DNA of 64,000 bases from Armatimonadia bacterium (lineage in GTDB: Bacteria > Armatimonadota > Zipacnadia > Zipacnadales > JABUFB01). The stretch is from positions 1 to 64,000 of the forward strand of contig JBDKVB010000053.1 in the NCBI GenBank assembly GCA_039679385.1. The letters are read 5' to 3'. How positions within the stretch are numbered: position 1 is the stretch's first letter; the number at the start of each line of letters is the position of its first letter. The notes below the pieces were generated by a model. It had not been told where the DNA came from. It did not search any database and saw only the letters and a program-made list of their open reading frames with translations. Both the position numbers and the translations under genes were made by a program. Shown here piece by piece: positions 52,357 to 62,170 of this stretch.

Positions 52357-54621
52357 ATGGTCCATAAGGTAAGCTGTGATTTTGCTGGACGAGAGCTGAC
52401 TTTTGAGGTCGGCAAGCTCGCACTACAATCCGACGCCGCTGTTGTGGTCACCTACGGGGACACCGTAGTCCTCGCCACCGCGAACGTGACCGATGAGCCG
52501 ATTCAGGCCAACTTCGTGCCGCTGCGGGTCGACTTCGAAGAGAAGATGTACGCCGTGGGTCGCATCCCGGGCGGCTTCTTCAAGCGTGAGGGCAGGCCCT
52601 CCGACGAAACCGTCATCATGGGTCGGTCCATCGACCGCCCGATTCGCCCGCTGCTCCCCGACGGTCTGCGCAACGACGTCCAAGTGGTCATCAACCCCCT
52701 GTCGGTTGAGTCGGACTCCTCGGTCAGTCTCGTTGCCATGATCGCCGGTAGCGCCGCGATGCACATCTCGCGGGTCCCCTTCGACGGCCCCTTCGGAGCC
52801 GCGCAGATCGGCCGCGTGGATGGCGAACTCGCTGTGAACCCAACCTTCGAGGCCCTGCGCGAGGGCAAGCTGAACGTGCTTGCCGCCTGCACCCGCGACG
52901 GGATTGTTGAGCTCGAAATGGAAGGCGACCAGGTCTCCGAGGCCACCCTGCGCGAGGCCCTCGAGATGGCCCACGCGGCCTCGCAGCCGGTCATCGACGC
53001 CATCGAAGAGCTCCGTCAGGTCTGCGGCAAGCCCAAGGCTGACTTCCCGCTGTGGGCGCCGGACCCGGCTATCGTCGACCTCGTCACCTCGCAGTTCGCC
53101 GACCGTGTCCGTGCCTGCCTCGACGCTCCGGACAAGGCGAGCCGCAATGCGGACACGGCAGCGGTCGTCAAGGACGTCGTCGCTGCACTGCCCGAGGAAC
53201 TGGCGGGCAAGGAGTTCGACGTCGAGTATACCGTCGAGAAGCTGCAGAAGAAGCGGCTTCAGGAGATGGTCCTGGACGAGGGGCGCCGCGTCGACGGTCG
53301 CACCTTCAACCAGGTACGGCCGATCACCTGCGAAGTTGGCTTCCTGCCTCGTGTGCACGGCTCCGGCCTGTTCACCCGTGGCGACACGCAGGTCATGACG
53401 GCGACGACCCTCGGCGCCTTCCGCGACCAGAAGCTCGTGCGCTCCCTCGACGAAGAGGAGTACACCCACTTCATCCACCACTACAACTTCCCGCCCTTCT
53501 GCACCGGCGAGGTCCGCGGTATGCGGTCCCCTGGTCGGCGCGAGGTCGGCCACGGCGCTCTTGCCGGGAAGTCCGTTGAGTACGTCATCCCTGAGGATGC
53601 GGACTTCCCCTACACCGTGCGTCTGGTCTCCGAGGTCATGGGCGGCGACGCCTCGACCTCCATGGCCAGCGTCTGCGCGTCCTGTCTGTCGCTGATGGAC
53701 GCCGGCGTGCCGATTAAGGCCCCGGTGGCCGGGATCTCCATCGGCCTGGTCCTGCGAGATTCCGAGAACTACCGGGTCTTCGCAGACATGCAGGCCATCG
53801 AGGACTTCCTCGGCCACATGGACTTCAAGGTGGCAGGCACCCGCGAGGGCGTCAACGCGATCCAGGTAGACACCAAGCTCACCCACCTGCCGCTGCAGGT
53901 CTGCTTCGATGCTCTCGACCTGGCCCGCGAGGCCCGGTTGGGCATCCTGGACATCATGGCGGAGACCATCCCGTATCCGCGCACCGAGCTTTCGCCCTAT
54001 GCGCCGCGCATGTACTCGGTGACCATCCCGACCGACAAGATCGGTATGGTGATTGGCCCTGGCGGCAAGAACGTGCGCAAGATCCAGGACGAGAACGAGG
54101 TCCAGATCGACATCGACGATACCGGCACCGTGTTCATCTTCGGTATGGATGGCGAGAAGGCCAATGCCGCACGTCAGATCATTGCCGACATGACCCGCGA
54201 GATCGCCGTTGGCGAAGTGTTCAAGGGTCGTGTGACCGGCACGACGGCCTTCGGTGCCTTCGTTGAGCTCATGCCCGGTCGCGAGGCGCTGGTGCACATC
54301 TCGCACCTGGCCTGGGAACACATCGCAAAGACCGAGGACATCGCCAAGGTCGGCGATACCATGGAAGTCAAGGTCATCGAGGTCGACGACGAGGGCAAGA
54401 TCCGCGCCAGCCGCAAGGAACTGCTTCCCCGACCGGCCGGCATCCCTGAGAGCAGTGGCGGCGGCAGCCGACCTCGTGGCGGTGGCGGCCCCTCCCGTGG
54501 TGGACGTGGCGGGTCCCACAGCGGCGGTTCGCGTGGCGGAAGCCCCCATGCTGGCGGAGAGGGCGGCGAGTTCGATGCCGGACGCGGCAAGTCCTACTTC
54601 CGCGAGAAGAAGCGCGACTAG
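52357..54621 (+). CDS. pnp: Polyribonucleotide nucleotidyltransferase (PNPase)
   Basis: A 754-residue 3'-5' phosphorolytic exoribonuclease, a core enzyme of RNA decay. Two RNase PH-like domains (about 8-220 and 310-540) flank a helical linker; the active domain has [28 protein letters not shown] domain (about 553-610: [14 protein letters not shown]) and an S1 domain (about 620-690: [15 protein letters not shown]) bind RNA. After S1 comes an unusual 55-residue Gly/Arg/Ser-rich tail ([15 protein letters not shown]). ATG 52357 follows AGGAGG and gives the usual N-terminus; the longer frame upstream overlaps the leader stem. Confidence 0.96.
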   Translation: MVHKVSCDFAGRELTFEVGKLALQSDAAVVVTYGDTVVLATANVTDEPIQANFVPLRVDFEEKMYAVGRIPGGFFKREGRPSDETVIMGRSIDRPIRPLLPDGLRNDVQVVINPLSVESDSSVSLVAMIAGSAAMHISRVPFDGPFGAAQIGRVDGELAVNPTFEALREGKLNVLAACTRDGIVELEMEGDQVSEATLREALEMAHAASQPVIDAIEELRQVCGKPKADFPLWAPDPAIVDLVTSQFADRVRACLDAPDKASRNADTAAVVKDVVAALPEELAGKEFDVEYTVEKLQKKRLQEMVLDEGRRVDGRTFNQVRPITCEVGFLPRVHGSGLFTRGDTQVMTATTLGAFRDQKLVRSLDEEEYTHFIHHYNFPPFCTGEVRGMRSPGRREVGHGALAGKSVEYVIPEDADFPYTVRLVSEVMGGDASTSMASVCASCLSLMDAGVPIKAPVAGISIGLVLRDSENYRVFADMQAIEDFLGHMDFKVAGTREGVNAIQVDTKLTHLPLQVCFDALDLAREARLGILDIMAETIPYPRTELSPYAPRMYSVTIPTDKIGMVIGPGGKNVRKIQDENEVQIDIDDTGTVFIFGMDGEKANAARQIIADMTREIAVGEVFKGRVTGTTAFGAFVELMPGREALVHISHLAWEHIAKTEDIAKVGDTMEVKVIEVDDEGKIRASRKELLPRPAGIPESSGGGSRPRGGGGPSRGGRGGSHSGGSRGGSPHAGGEGGEFDAGRGKSYFREKKRD

Positions 54622-54635
54622 CTGGTAGCTACTAA

Positions 54636-54676
54636 GCCGGGGGTCTGACTGAGAACATCAGGCAGGCCCCCTTTTG
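54636..54676 (+). terminator. Terminator of pnp
   Basis: Five G (54639-54643) and five C (54667-54671) close an interrupted stem with CTGA/TCAG pairs inside, followed by TTTT (54672-54675). Confidence 0.68.
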
Positions 54677-54808
54677 CCCACACAAAGGCGGGCAGGGATC
54701 AGCGGCGGTACGGGGAAATACCGGGGGGTGCAGAACGGGGTCGGCGAGCGGTGATACACTGAATGGTCGCGCGCGCAGTCTGATCGTGTGCGCATCTCGG
54801 AGGACGTC

Positions 54809-55699
54809 ATGCCCAGACTCGGTTACCTGCTTACCGCGATGGTGACCCCCTTTGATAGTGACCTGAAGGTCGACTACGACCGATTGGCCGCATTGTCCTG
54901 CAGGCTTGTCGACGAAGGCTCTGACGGGCTGGTAGTTGGAGGAACGACAGGCGAGTCACCGACCCTGTCGAAGGACGAAAAGCTGCAGATGTGCCGCGTG
55001 GTGCGGGAGGCAGTTGGCAGCGACGTGATCGTCGCTGCGGGGACAGGCGGGAACGATACCGCTGCCTCCATCGAGCTTACACGTGCTGCTACGGAACTGG
55101 GTATCCTCGACGCCGTAATGCTGGTGGGACCGTACTACAACAAGCCTCCGCAGGAGGGCTTCTACCAGCACTTCAAGGCCTGCGCTGCAGCTACCGACCT
55201 GCCTGTGATCCTGTACAACGTGCCGGGGCGCACGGGCAAGAACATCGAGGCGGCTACGGTCCTGCGGCTGGCGCACGAGGTTCCGAATATCGTTGCGGTC
55301 AAGGAAGCCTCGGGCGATCTGGTGCAGGTGAGCCGTATCTGTGCCGGAGCACCTGACGGCTTCGACGTCTACTCCGGTGCCGATGAGTTTACGCTTCCCA
55401 TGCTGGCGGTCGGCTCGGTCGGCGTCATCAGCGTGGTCTCGCATCTGGTCGGCCCGGATATGGCCAGGATGCTCCAGGCCTTCCACACGAAGGACACGGA
55501 GACGGCCTGGCGACTGCACCACAGGCTGCTGGACATGTTCGAGGCCTGCTTCCTGCCGTCGGGGAACCCCGCCTGTGTAAAGTACGGGCTGGAGGTTCTG
55601 GGCTTCCCTGTTGGCGGCTGCAGGCTGCCGATTGTCCCGCCCAGCGAAAAGGACAGCGCTCGGATCAAACAAGTCTGCGAAGACCTCGGGCTCCTCTGA
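54809..55699 (+). CDS. dapA: 4-hydroxy-tetrahydrodipicolinate synthase
   Basis: A 296-residue class I aldolase of lysine and diaminopimelate synthesis, condensing pyruvate with aspartate semialdehyde. GLVVGGTTGESPTLSKDEK holds the conserved Thr pair, LVGPYYNKPPQEGFYQHF the catalytic Tyr, LYNVPGRTGKNI the Arg, and IVAVKEASGD the Schiff-base Lys. GGAGG (54799-54803) selects ATG 54809. It is in the block with pnp and rnj, as in Firmicutes and Actinobacteria. DapA-like proteins can also be other aldolases, but this one keeps the lysine-pathway residues. Confidence 0.9.
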   Translation: MPRLGYLLTAMVTPFDSDLKVDYDRLAALSCRLVDEGSDGLVVGGTTGESPTLSKDEKLQMCRVVREAVGSDVIVAAGTGGNDTAASIELTRAATELGILDAVMLVGPYYNKPPQEGFYQHFKACAAATDLPVILYNVPGRTGKNIEAATVLRLAHEVPNIVAVKEASGDLVQVSRICAGAPDGFDVYSGADEFTLPMLAVGSVGVISVVSHLVGPDMARMLQAFHTKDTETAWRLHHRLLDMFEACFLPSGNPACVKYGLEVLGFPVGGCRLPIVPPSEKDSARIKQVCEDLGLL

Positions 55700-55752
55700 A
55701 GGATAGCCCACCCAGGCCGTCGCCTGCGTAGTCGACGGCCGACGACGGGGCC

Positions 55753-56334
55753 ATGAACCGACAGTCTTGTGCCAACCTGCTGGCTGAGATTGCACAGGAG
55801 GTGCAGTCCTGCGCGAAGTGTCCTCTCGCGCAGGGCCGTACCCTTGCGGTTCCCGGTGAGGGGCCACTGGACGCTCGAATCATGCTGATTGGCGAGGGCC
55901 CCGGGTTCCAGGAGGATCAGCAGGGCCGGCCCTTTGTGGGGCCTGCCGGTGAGTTGCTCAATCGGCTGCTGGGACTTGCCGGGTTGCGTCGCGAGCAGGT
56001 GTTCATCACCAACATCGTGAAGTGTCGGCCACCGAACAACCGGGAGCCCCTGCCGGAGGAGGTGGCCCAGTGCCGCGACTTCCTCAACGGTCAGATTGCG
56101 CTCGTCAACCCGAAAGTCATCTGCACCCTGGGCCGTCCTGCCATGCACACTTTGGTCGATGCGACCGCCTCGATCACCCGCGAGCACGGCAAGCCCCGGA
56201 GGGTTGACGGGATCCTCTGCGTGCCCCTGTACCATCCTGCCGCCGCGCTGCACCGGCAGGATCTAGGACCTCAGTTGGAAGCCGACATGCTGAAGCTGAA
56301 AACGATTCTTGAGCAAGCGCTGGGCCAGGCCTGA
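55753..56334 (+). CDS. Family 4 (iron-sulfur) uracil-DNA glycosylase
   Basis: A 193-residue UDG of family 4, which removes uracil from DNA. The 4Fe-4S ligands are Cys 20, 23, 91 and 107, with typical spacing. Motif 1 is GEGPGFQEDQQGRPFVGPAG and motif 2 contains PLYHPAAALH (active-site His). Family 4 enzymes are common in thermophilic and Terrabacteria-type lineages. It is 53 bases after dapA and probably co-transcribed with dapA and rnj. Confidence 0.92.
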   Translation: MNRQSCANLLAEIAQEVQSCAKCPLAQGRTLAVPGEGPLDARIMLIGEGPGFQEDQQGRPFVGPAGELLNRLLGLAGLRREQVFITNIVKCRPPNNREPLPEEVAQCRDFLNGQIALVNPKVICTLGRPAMHTLVDATASITREHGKPRRVDGILCVPLYHPAAALHRQDLGPQLEADMLKLKTILEQALGQA

Positions 56335-56391
56335 CGGATCAGGCCCCGGGCTGGTGGATACTGGACCAAGGCCCGGCGTATCACCTCTGCT

Positions 56392-58125
56392 GTGAATACC
56401 ACTATGAGTAACCTACCAGATGCACCGTCGTCGTTGCGCGTCATTCCCTTGGGCGGAGTTGGGGTGATGGGCAAGAACATGATGGTCCTCGAACAGCGCG
56501 GCGAGCTACTGATCGTCGACTGCGGCCTCATGTTCCCCAACGAGGATACCCCCGGGGTAGACCTTGTGATTCCCGACCTGACCTATGTGCTCGACAACGC
56601 CGAGCGAGTTGCCGGGGTCGTGCTGACCCACGGGCATGAAGACCACATCGGCGGCCTGCCCTTCCTGCTGGAGCAGATGCCTGCCCTGGTGTGGGGGACT
56701 CCGCTGACGCTGGGCCTGCTGGAGAACCGGCTCTCTGAGTTCGAGCCGTCAGCCGGCACTGAACTGATTCCCGTCTCGGCCGGCGACACCGTGCAGGTCG
56801 GGAGCTTCACGGTCGACTTCTTCCGGGTCAACCACTCGGTGCGCGACGGCGTTGGTCTGGGCATCCACACCGACCAGGGCCTCGTGGTCCACACCGGTGA
56901 CTTCAAGTTCGACCAGACCCCGGTCGACGGGATACACACCGACTTCCAGGCACTGGCACAGTTCGGCCTCGAGGAGCCCCTGGCGCTGTTGTCCGACTGC
57001 ACCAACGTGGAGAGACCGGGCTTCGCCGGTTCGGAGTTGGAGGTGGGGCAGAGGTTCGAGGAACTATTCGCCCAGGCCAAAGGTCGTATCATCGTTACCT
57101 GCTTTGCTTCGCACATCGCCCGGATCGAGCAGGTCTTCAAGTACTCAGAGAAGGTTGGCCGCAAGGTCGCCATCGCTGGGCGCAGCATGGTGCGGAATGC
57201 TCGCGTGGCTCGCGAACTGGGGTATCTGTCGGTGCCCGAGGGCACCGAGGTGCCGCTGGAGGTCGCCTCGGAGATGCCACCCGAGCAGGTAACGATTATC
57301 GCTGCCGGTAGCCAGGGCGAACCCTTCTCGGCTCTTGCGCGCATGGCGGTTGGCGAGCATCGTTGGATTGAGGCCGGCGAGGGCGACACGGTCATCATCT
57401 CGGCCAGCGCGATTCCCGGCAACGAGAGCATGATCCTGCGCAACATCGACAACCTGTTCCGCAATGGCGCGCACGTGATCTACGGTCGCGACGAAGGGGT
57501 TCACGTCTCCGGTCACGGCAACCGCGAGGAACTGCGGCTGATGCTGAGCCTGACGCACCCGCAGTATGCTGTGCCGATCCACGGCGACTACCGTCATCTG
57601 GTGCTGTACAAGGACCTCGCCGAGGAAATGGGCATACCCGAGGAACGCGTGCTCATCATGGAACTGGGGATGGCCTACGAGTTCAAGAACGGCCAGGTGC
57701 GACAGGTCAGCGGTATCCCCAGTGGCGCAGTCAACGTCGATGGTCTCGGCGTGGGCGATGTCGGCGATGTGGTGATCTCCGATCGACAGGCCCTTGCCGA
57801 GGAGGGCATAGTGCTGCCCGTGCTGGCTCTCGATGCCACGACCCATGAGATCGTGGGCGGGCCGGACATCTACTCGCGCGGCTTCGTGTACATGAATGAG
57901 TCGGAGGACCTCATCGCCGACCTCAAGGAGACCGTGCTGTCGATCTATGACAAGCAGGCCGCCGAGGGCCCGATTGACCCCGAGCGGCTGTACGACAGAC
58001 TACGCTCAGGCATTGGAAAGCGCGTCGACCAGCTCACCGGAAGGCGCCCGATGGTCGTCCCGGTCATCCTCCCGATCGGTGAGGAGGCGCCGCGGGAGAT
58101 GGACAGCGACGCCTTCCTGCCATGA
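56392..58125 (+). CDS. rnj: Ribonuclease J
   Basis: A 577-residue MBL/beta-CASP RNase with 5'-3' exonuclease and endonuclease activity, central to mRNA turnover. The metal site is LTHGHEDHIGG (His 80, 82, 85; Asp 84). FVDFFRVNHSVRDGVGLGI and VHTGDFKFDQTPVDG supply further ligands; VIISASAIPGNESMI and HVSGHGNREELRLMLSL are beta-CASP motifs, and PIHGDYRHL a closing His. C-terminal residues of about 460-555 form the small J-type domain. The start is GTG at 56392. Confidence 0.94.
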   Translation: MNTTMSNLPDAPSSLRVIPLGGVGVMGKNMMVLEQRGELLIVDCGLMFPNEDTPGVDLVIPDLTYVLDNAERVAGVVLTHGHEDHIGGLPFLLEQMPALVWGTPLTLGLLENRLSEFEPSAGTELIPVSAGDTVQVGSFTVDFFRVNHSVRDGVGLGIHTDQGLVVHTGDFKFDQTPVDGIHTDFQALAQFGLEEPLALLSDCTNVERPGFAGSELEVGQRFEELFAQAKGRIIVTCFASHIARIEQVFKYSEKVGRKVAIAGRSMVRNARVARELGYLSVPEGTEVPLEVASEMPPEQVTIIAAGSQGEPFSALARMAVGEHRWIEAGEGDTVIISASAIPGNESMILRNIDNLFRNGAHVIYGRDEGVHVSGHGNREELRLMLSLTHPQYAVPIHGDYRHLVLYKDLAEEMGIPEERVLIMELGMAYEFKNGQVRQVSGIPSGAVNVDGLGVGDVGDVVISDRQALAEEGIVLPVLALDATTHEIVGGPDIYSRGFVYMNESEDLIADLKETVLSIYDKQAAEGPIDPERLYDRLRSGIGKRVDQLTGRRPMVVPVILPIGEEAPREMDSDAFLP

Positions 58126-58181
58126 CCTGCCCGGTGCGAAGCTAACCCAGAGACACCCTTCGACACAGGGGGAAAGCCGAT

Positions 58182-59099
58182 ATGGTTCGAAAGGCATCAC
58201 ACCTGCGCACCATCGCAGTCCTGATCGGGACCACCATCACCTGCCTGCTGCTGACGCTCCTCGCAGGCTGTGGCGGTGGTGGCGACGGACAGGTACCCAC
58301 AGAACTGACCATCAGCCCGGATACCTTCACAGCCCGAGTGGGTGACCTTGTGCCGATGAAGGCCTATGCAACCTACGAGGGCGGGGCTGTTCGCGAGGTG
58401 ACGTCCAAAGTCACCTGGGGCAGCGATGTGCAGCAGGTCGCGACAGTAAGCGCCTCGGGGAGCCTGCGGGCACTGGCAGCCGGCAGCACTGCGATCACTG
58501 CTGTCCTGGGCAAGCTCACGAGCAAGGCGGCTGCGGTCACCGTGCAGGACGTGCCAACGCTGCCGACCGCCGCCTATCTGCCCCTCAAGGCGGGCAACCA
58601 GTGGGAGTACACCGGCACCGAGGTCAACCCGCTCAGCGTGAAAGCGTCGGCGGTGACGATCACGCTGACGATGACGGTTTCACAGCAGTTGGTTCGCGAT
58701 GGCGAGGTCTGGTGGCAGGTGCTGGCCAAGACGAGTGACCCGCAGAGCACACCGGTGCGAATGTACCTGCGCCACGATGCCGCCGGGCTGAGGTCGAGCG
58801 AGACGGCTGGTCACCCGGCAGTCAACCTCATGGCTACTCCGCTGCAGGCGGGCAACTCCTGGGTGCATCCCGAGGACTCGCGTCGCTCCTATGTGATCGA
58901 GAGCACCACGGAGACGGTGACCGTGCCCGCCGGCACCTACACGAACTGCGTGAAGGTCGTCGAGACGGACACCGGCTACACACCCGAGAGCCTCATCTCG
59001 GTCTGGTACAAGGATGGTGTGGGCATCGTGCAGGAGCAGGTCTACGCCGGCACGACCCTCGAGAGTGAGCAGAAGCTCGTGCGAATGCACGTCAACTAG
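58182..59099 (+). CDS. Lipoprotein with bacterial Ig-like (Big2) domain
   Basis: A 305-residue predicted lipoprotein: hydrophobic residues 10-27, lipobox LLAGC, then a Gly/Asp spacer. A Big2 domain (about 40-125) shows PTELTISPDTFTARVGD, VTWGSDVQQVATVSASG and LAAGSTAITAVLG. The second half is a beta-rich domain beginning YLPLKAGNQWEYTG, a pattern of uncharacterised secreted proteins. It probably sits on the outer surface of a membrane. ATG at 58182; 56 bases after rnj. Confidence 0.8.
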   Translation: MVRKASHLRTIAVLIGTTITCLLLTLLAGCGGGGDGQVPTELTISPDTFTARVGDLVPMKAYATYEGGAVREVTSKVTWGSDVQQVATVSASGSLRALAAGSTAITAVLGKLTSKAAAVTVQDVPTLPTAAYLPLKAGNQWEYTGTEVNPLSVKASAVTITLTMTVSQQLVRDGEVWWQVLAKTSDPQSTPVRMYLRHDAAGLRSSETAGHPAVNLMATPLQAGNSWVHPEDSRRSYVIESTTETVTVPAGTYTNCVKVVETDTGYTPESLISVWYKDGVGIVQEQVYAGTTLESEQKLVRMHVN

Positions 59100-59126
59100 C
59101 ACTCGGTAGTCTCTATCGCAAAAGCG

Positions 59127-59155
59127 AACGCCGTCCCTGCTCAGGGACGGCGTTT
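59127..59155. terminator. Bidirectional terminator between the Big2 lipoprotein and E1-beta genes
   Basis: A perfect 11-bp stem (59127-59137 with 59144-59154) and a 6-base loop, with T residues on both sides: TTTCC on plus, TTCGCTTTTG on minus. It ends two convergent transcripts. Confidence 0.85.
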
Positions 59156-59186
59156 CCGTGTGTCCATGCAAAGCCCCGAAGGGCCG

Positions 59187-60167
59187 TCAGTACTTCTGCA
59201 CCAGTTCGGCAGCCGCTCGACCGATATCCTCCCAGTCGGGGGTCGCAGCTCGCTCCAGGACCGGACTGGCCGGCACCGGGATGTCCATGGCTGCGATCCG
59301 CGTCGGCGGAGCCTGCAGGTAGTCGAAGCAGGACTCCACGATCCTCGCCACGACCTCGGCAGCGATGCCTCCGGTCATGTGCCCCTCCTCAGCAACCACC
59401 ACGCGACCGGTCTTCTCCACTGAGGCTGCCACCGTGTCGGTGTCCATGGGGGCCAGGGTGCGCAGGTCGATGACCTCAGCGGCGATGTCGTACTTGGCGA
59501 GGGCCTCGGCGGCCTTCAGTGCCTCCTCAGTCATGCGCGAGTAGGCGACGATGGTGACATCCTCCCCGTGACGGACGACCTTCGCCTCTCCCAGAGGCAC
59601 CGTGTAGTCACCCTCCGGGACCTCCCCACGCCGACCGTAGAGGATCTTGCTCTCGATGAACACCACCGGGTCGTCGCAGCGGATCGCGCTCTTGAGCAGG
59701 CCCTTCGCATCTTCGGCAGTGGAAGGCGCCACGACGATCAGTCCGGGCGTTGCCACCAGCCACTTCTCGAGTGACTGCGAGTGCGTCGGTCCGTAGCCCC
59801 TGCCGGCTCCCGCAGGCGTCCGCAGCACCATCGGCACACGGGCCTGCTCGCCGAACTGGTAGCGGAGCTTCGCCGCATGGTTCGCGAGCTGGTCCATGGC
59901 CAGGGTCAGGAAGTCCATGAACATGATCTCGACGACCGGCCGCAGACCCGTGAGGGCGGCGCCGACGGCGACACCCACAAAGCCTCCCTCAGAAATGGGA
60001 GTGTTGCGGACACGGTCGGCGCCGTACTTGTCCGCCATCCCTGCGGTGAGCTTGAAGGCCCCGCCGTAGCCGGCGATGTCCTCGCCCATCAGGATGACGC
60101 GCTCGTCGCGCGCCATCTCCTCCTCAAGGGCCTGGCGGATCGCATGTGAGTAGAAGAGTTCAGCCAT
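59187..60167 (-). CDS. 2-oxo acid dehydrogenase E1 component, beta subunit (PDH/acetoin DH type)
   Basis: A 326-residue transketolase-like beta subunit. AIRQALEEEMARDERVILMGEDIAGYGGAFK, TPISEGGFVGVAVGAALTGLRPV and RTPAGAGRGYGPTHSQSLE are the family blocks; the Glu of GEDIAG contacts the thiamine ring and YDIAAEVIDLRTLAPMD belongs to the C-terminal domain. With the alpha subunit it decarboxylates a 2-oxo acid and passes the acyl group to a lipoyl-E2. No E2 or E3 gene is in the window. It is the last gene of the ketosynthase-E1 operon. Confidence 0.9.
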   Translation of the reverse strand: MAELFYSHAIRQALEEEMARDERVILMGEDIAGYGGAFKLTAGMADKYGADRVRNTPISEGGFVGVAVGAALTGLRPVVEIMFMDFLTLAMDQLANHAAKLRYQFGEQARVPMVLRTPAGAGRGYGPTHSQSLEKWLVATPGLIVVAPSTAEDAKGLLKSAIRCDDPVVFIESKILYGRRGEVPEGDYTVPLGEAKVVRHGEDVTIVAYSRMTEEALKAAEALAKYDIAAEVIDLRTLAPMDTDTVAASVEKTGRVVVAEEGHMTGGIAAEVVARIVESCFDYLQAPPTRIAAMDIPVPASPVLERAATPDWEDIGRAAAELVQKY

Positions 60168-60236
60168 GATGTAGTCTCAGGTTCCTGTCGGCAACGTGGT
60201 CTTCATCAGACGGCAAGGGCACCGCAAGAGCGGACC

Positions 60237-61202
60237 TCAGAAGGTGACAAGCAGATTGTCGGCAACCGTCTGCGGGTCCGGCTCCGGGCTCTCGCGTGCG
60301 AACTGCACGGCAGCCTCAATCTCCTGATAGGCCTCGGCCCGAGCCTGCTCCAGGTCGGTCTCGGTGGCAAGACCCTCCTGCTTGAGACGCTCCGCCATCA
60401 GCAGGAGTGGATCTCGTGCCGCCCAGGCCTGCTCCTCCTCCTCAGGCCGGTACTCGCAGGCATCGCTCTTGGAGTGACCACAAAGACGGTAGGTCATGGC
60501 CTCGATCAGGAAGGCGCCCTCACCGACTCGAGAGCGCTCCGCAGCGTCATGCACGGCCTTGCGCACTGCGAAGTAGTCGTTGCCGTCGACGACGGAGGTG
60601 GTCAGACCATAGCCCTTGGCCCGCTCGGCCACACTGGGCTGCTTGAAGGCCTGGCGTGTCGGCGTGCTCATGGCGTACTGGTTATTCTCGCACAGGTAGA
60701 GGATGGGGAGCTCCCAGGTCGTCCCCATGTTGACGGCCTCGTGGAAGGTGCCCTGACCCGACGCGCCATCCCCGAAGAAGCAGAGCACTACCTTGCCGGT
60801 GTGCAGCAGCTTCTGGCTGAGCGCTGCCCCGGTCGCGATGGGCGTCATGCCACCGGTGATCCCATTGGAGCCCAGGAAGCCGATGGAGAAGTCCGCCATG
60901 TGCTGGCTGCCGCCACGTCCGCCGGAGTAACCGGTGGCTTTGCCGAACAGCTCGGCCATGACACGCCGGGAGTCGGCCCCCTTCGCGAGGAAATGACCGT
61001 GCCCGCGATGGTTGGAGGTCACCAGGTCGTCGGGACGTAGCCCGGCGATGGAACCCATGGCGGAGGCTTCCTGACCCATGCAGAAGTGCGAGGTGCCGGT
61101 GATGACGCCCTGGCCGAAGAGGCCGTCCAGCGCCTCCTCGAAGCTGCGGATCAGGACCATCGTGCGGTAGTGCTTGAGTAGCTCGGATCGGTCGTAGTTC
61201 AC
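60237..61202 (-). CDS. 2-oxo acid dehydrogenase E1 component, alpha subunit (PDH/acetoin DH type)
   Basis: A 321-residue thiamine-diphosphate-dependent alpha subunit. The cofactor motif runs from FFGDGASGQGTFHEA (Gly-Asp-Gly at 144-146) to CENNQYAMSTP (Asn pair at 173-174). RGHGHFLAKG and GYSGGRGGSQHM are typical of the AcoA/PdhA group. The GTG start at 61202 overlaps the stop of the upstream ketosynthase-like gene by 4 bases, which ties it to that pathway. Substrate may be pyruvate, acetoin or a branched 2-oxo acid. Confidence 0.9.
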   Translation of the reverse strand: MNYDRSELLKHYRTMVLIRSFEEALDGLFGQGVITGTSHFCMGQEASAMGSIAGLRPDDLVTSNHRGHGHFLAKGADSRRVMAELFGKATGYSGGRGGSQHMADFSIGFLGSNGITGGMTPIATGAALSQKLLHTGKVVLCFFGDGASGQGTFHEAVNMGTTWELPILYLCENNQYAMSTPTRQAFKQPSVAERAKGYGLTTSVVDGNDYFAVRKAVHDAAERSRVGEGAFLIEAMTYRLCGHSKSDACEYRPEEEEQAWAARDPLLLMAERLKQEGLATETDLEQARAEAYQEIEAAVQFARESPEPDPQTVADNLLVTF

Positions 61203-62170
61203 GAGAAGCTCCGTATCACGACGGCTGCACGCCGTCCGCTGGGAAGGTCGACAGCCTCCACCAGGCGAGGCTGATCAGACTGCTCGCCCAGGGCGGCGGC
61301 TAAGTCAAGGGCAAGCGAGGCACCGAAGGCATAGCCGTAGCTGGCCGACGGTTTCCAGGGGTCTGCAGGCTCAACCCCGGCATCCAGACAGGCTGCCCTC
61401 TTGGCCGTGTCGGCGTCCTCTTGCCCGTAGCCGCCAAGCCCCACACCCGCGAGTTCGGCGTGGACCTGTGCACCACGGTCTGCAGCGTGCTCGGCGCTCT
61501 CCAGGAGGAACAGACACGCACCCTCACCGGGAACCACTCCGGTTGGCAGGCCTCCGGCGCTGTTGAGGGCGGCGAGAAGCGCTTCGCTGAGGACATCCAC
61601 GCCGCCGGCCAGGACCACCTCTGCCCGTCCCCAGCGCACCAGGTCAAGCCCGTAGCGAAGAGCATCCCCGCTGGAGGTTCCGCCGGCGGTCACGGTCGAG
61701 ACCGGCCCCTCAATCTTGTACTCAATCGCGGCCAGGCTCGCGGGTGAGTTGGCGAAGCTGTGGGTGAAGATCATCGGCGACGCGAAGCGCAGGCCCTTGG
61801 CCTGAACCCGCGCCGTGACGTTGTGCATTGAGTCCAGGCAGCCGAAGGCAGTTCCCACGGACAGCCCGAAGCGCGGGTGGTCGAGTTCGCGCCAGCCCAG
61901 ACCGGCATCCTCCAGCGCCAGCGCACAGGAGGCCAGCAGGAACTCGGAGCAGCGGTCGAGGTAGGTCTTCTCGCTTTCGAGGTAGTCCTCGACGACGAAG
62001 TCCAGGCACTCGGCAAGTTGCGGTAGAGCGGGCCAGTTGCCCTGCAGTCGTTGGGGCTCTCGGCAGCCCTGACGGCCCTCCAGGAGACCGGCATGGAAGT
62101 CCTCGCGGCCGATGCCGATGGCGCTGATGGGGCCCAGTCCGGTGATGACCACTGCACGCGGCTTGCTCAT
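61199..62170 (-). CDS. Degenerate beta-ketoacyl synthase (chain-length-factor-like, no active-site Cys)
   Basis: A 323-residue KS-fold protein starting KPRAVVITGLGPISAIG. Compared with the ketosynthase encoded just before it, the nucleophile Cys is replaced by Gly (about 164, TVTAGGTSSGDAL), the HGTGT motif is missing, and the second His is Tyr (SYGYAFGAS). It is also about 80 residues shorter. It therefore cannot condense acyl chains by itself and resembles the KS-beta/chain-length-factor partner of type II polyketide and aryl-polyene systems. It overlaps both flanking genes by 4 bases. Confidence 0.82.
   Translation of the reverse strand: MSKPRAVVITGLGPISAIGIGREDFHAGLLEGRQGCREPQRLQGNWPALPQLAECLDFVVEDYLESEKTYLDRCSEFLLASCALALEDAGLGWRELDHPRFGLSVGTAFGCLDSMHNVTARVQAKGLRFASPMIFTHSFANSPASLAAIEYKIEGPVSTVTAGGTSSGDALRYGLDLVRWGRAEVVLAGGVDVLSEALLAALNSAGGLPTGVVPGEGACLFLLESAEHAADRGAQVHAELAGVGLGGYGQEDADTAKRAACLDAGVEPADPWKPSASYGYAFGASLALDLAAALGEQSDQPRLVEAVDLPSGRRAAVVIRSFS

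Noticed and set aside
52423-54549. 708-residue open frame opposite pnp
   Set aside because: pnp is unambiguous; the reverse reading is a Gly/Asp/Val-rich shadow with no domain.
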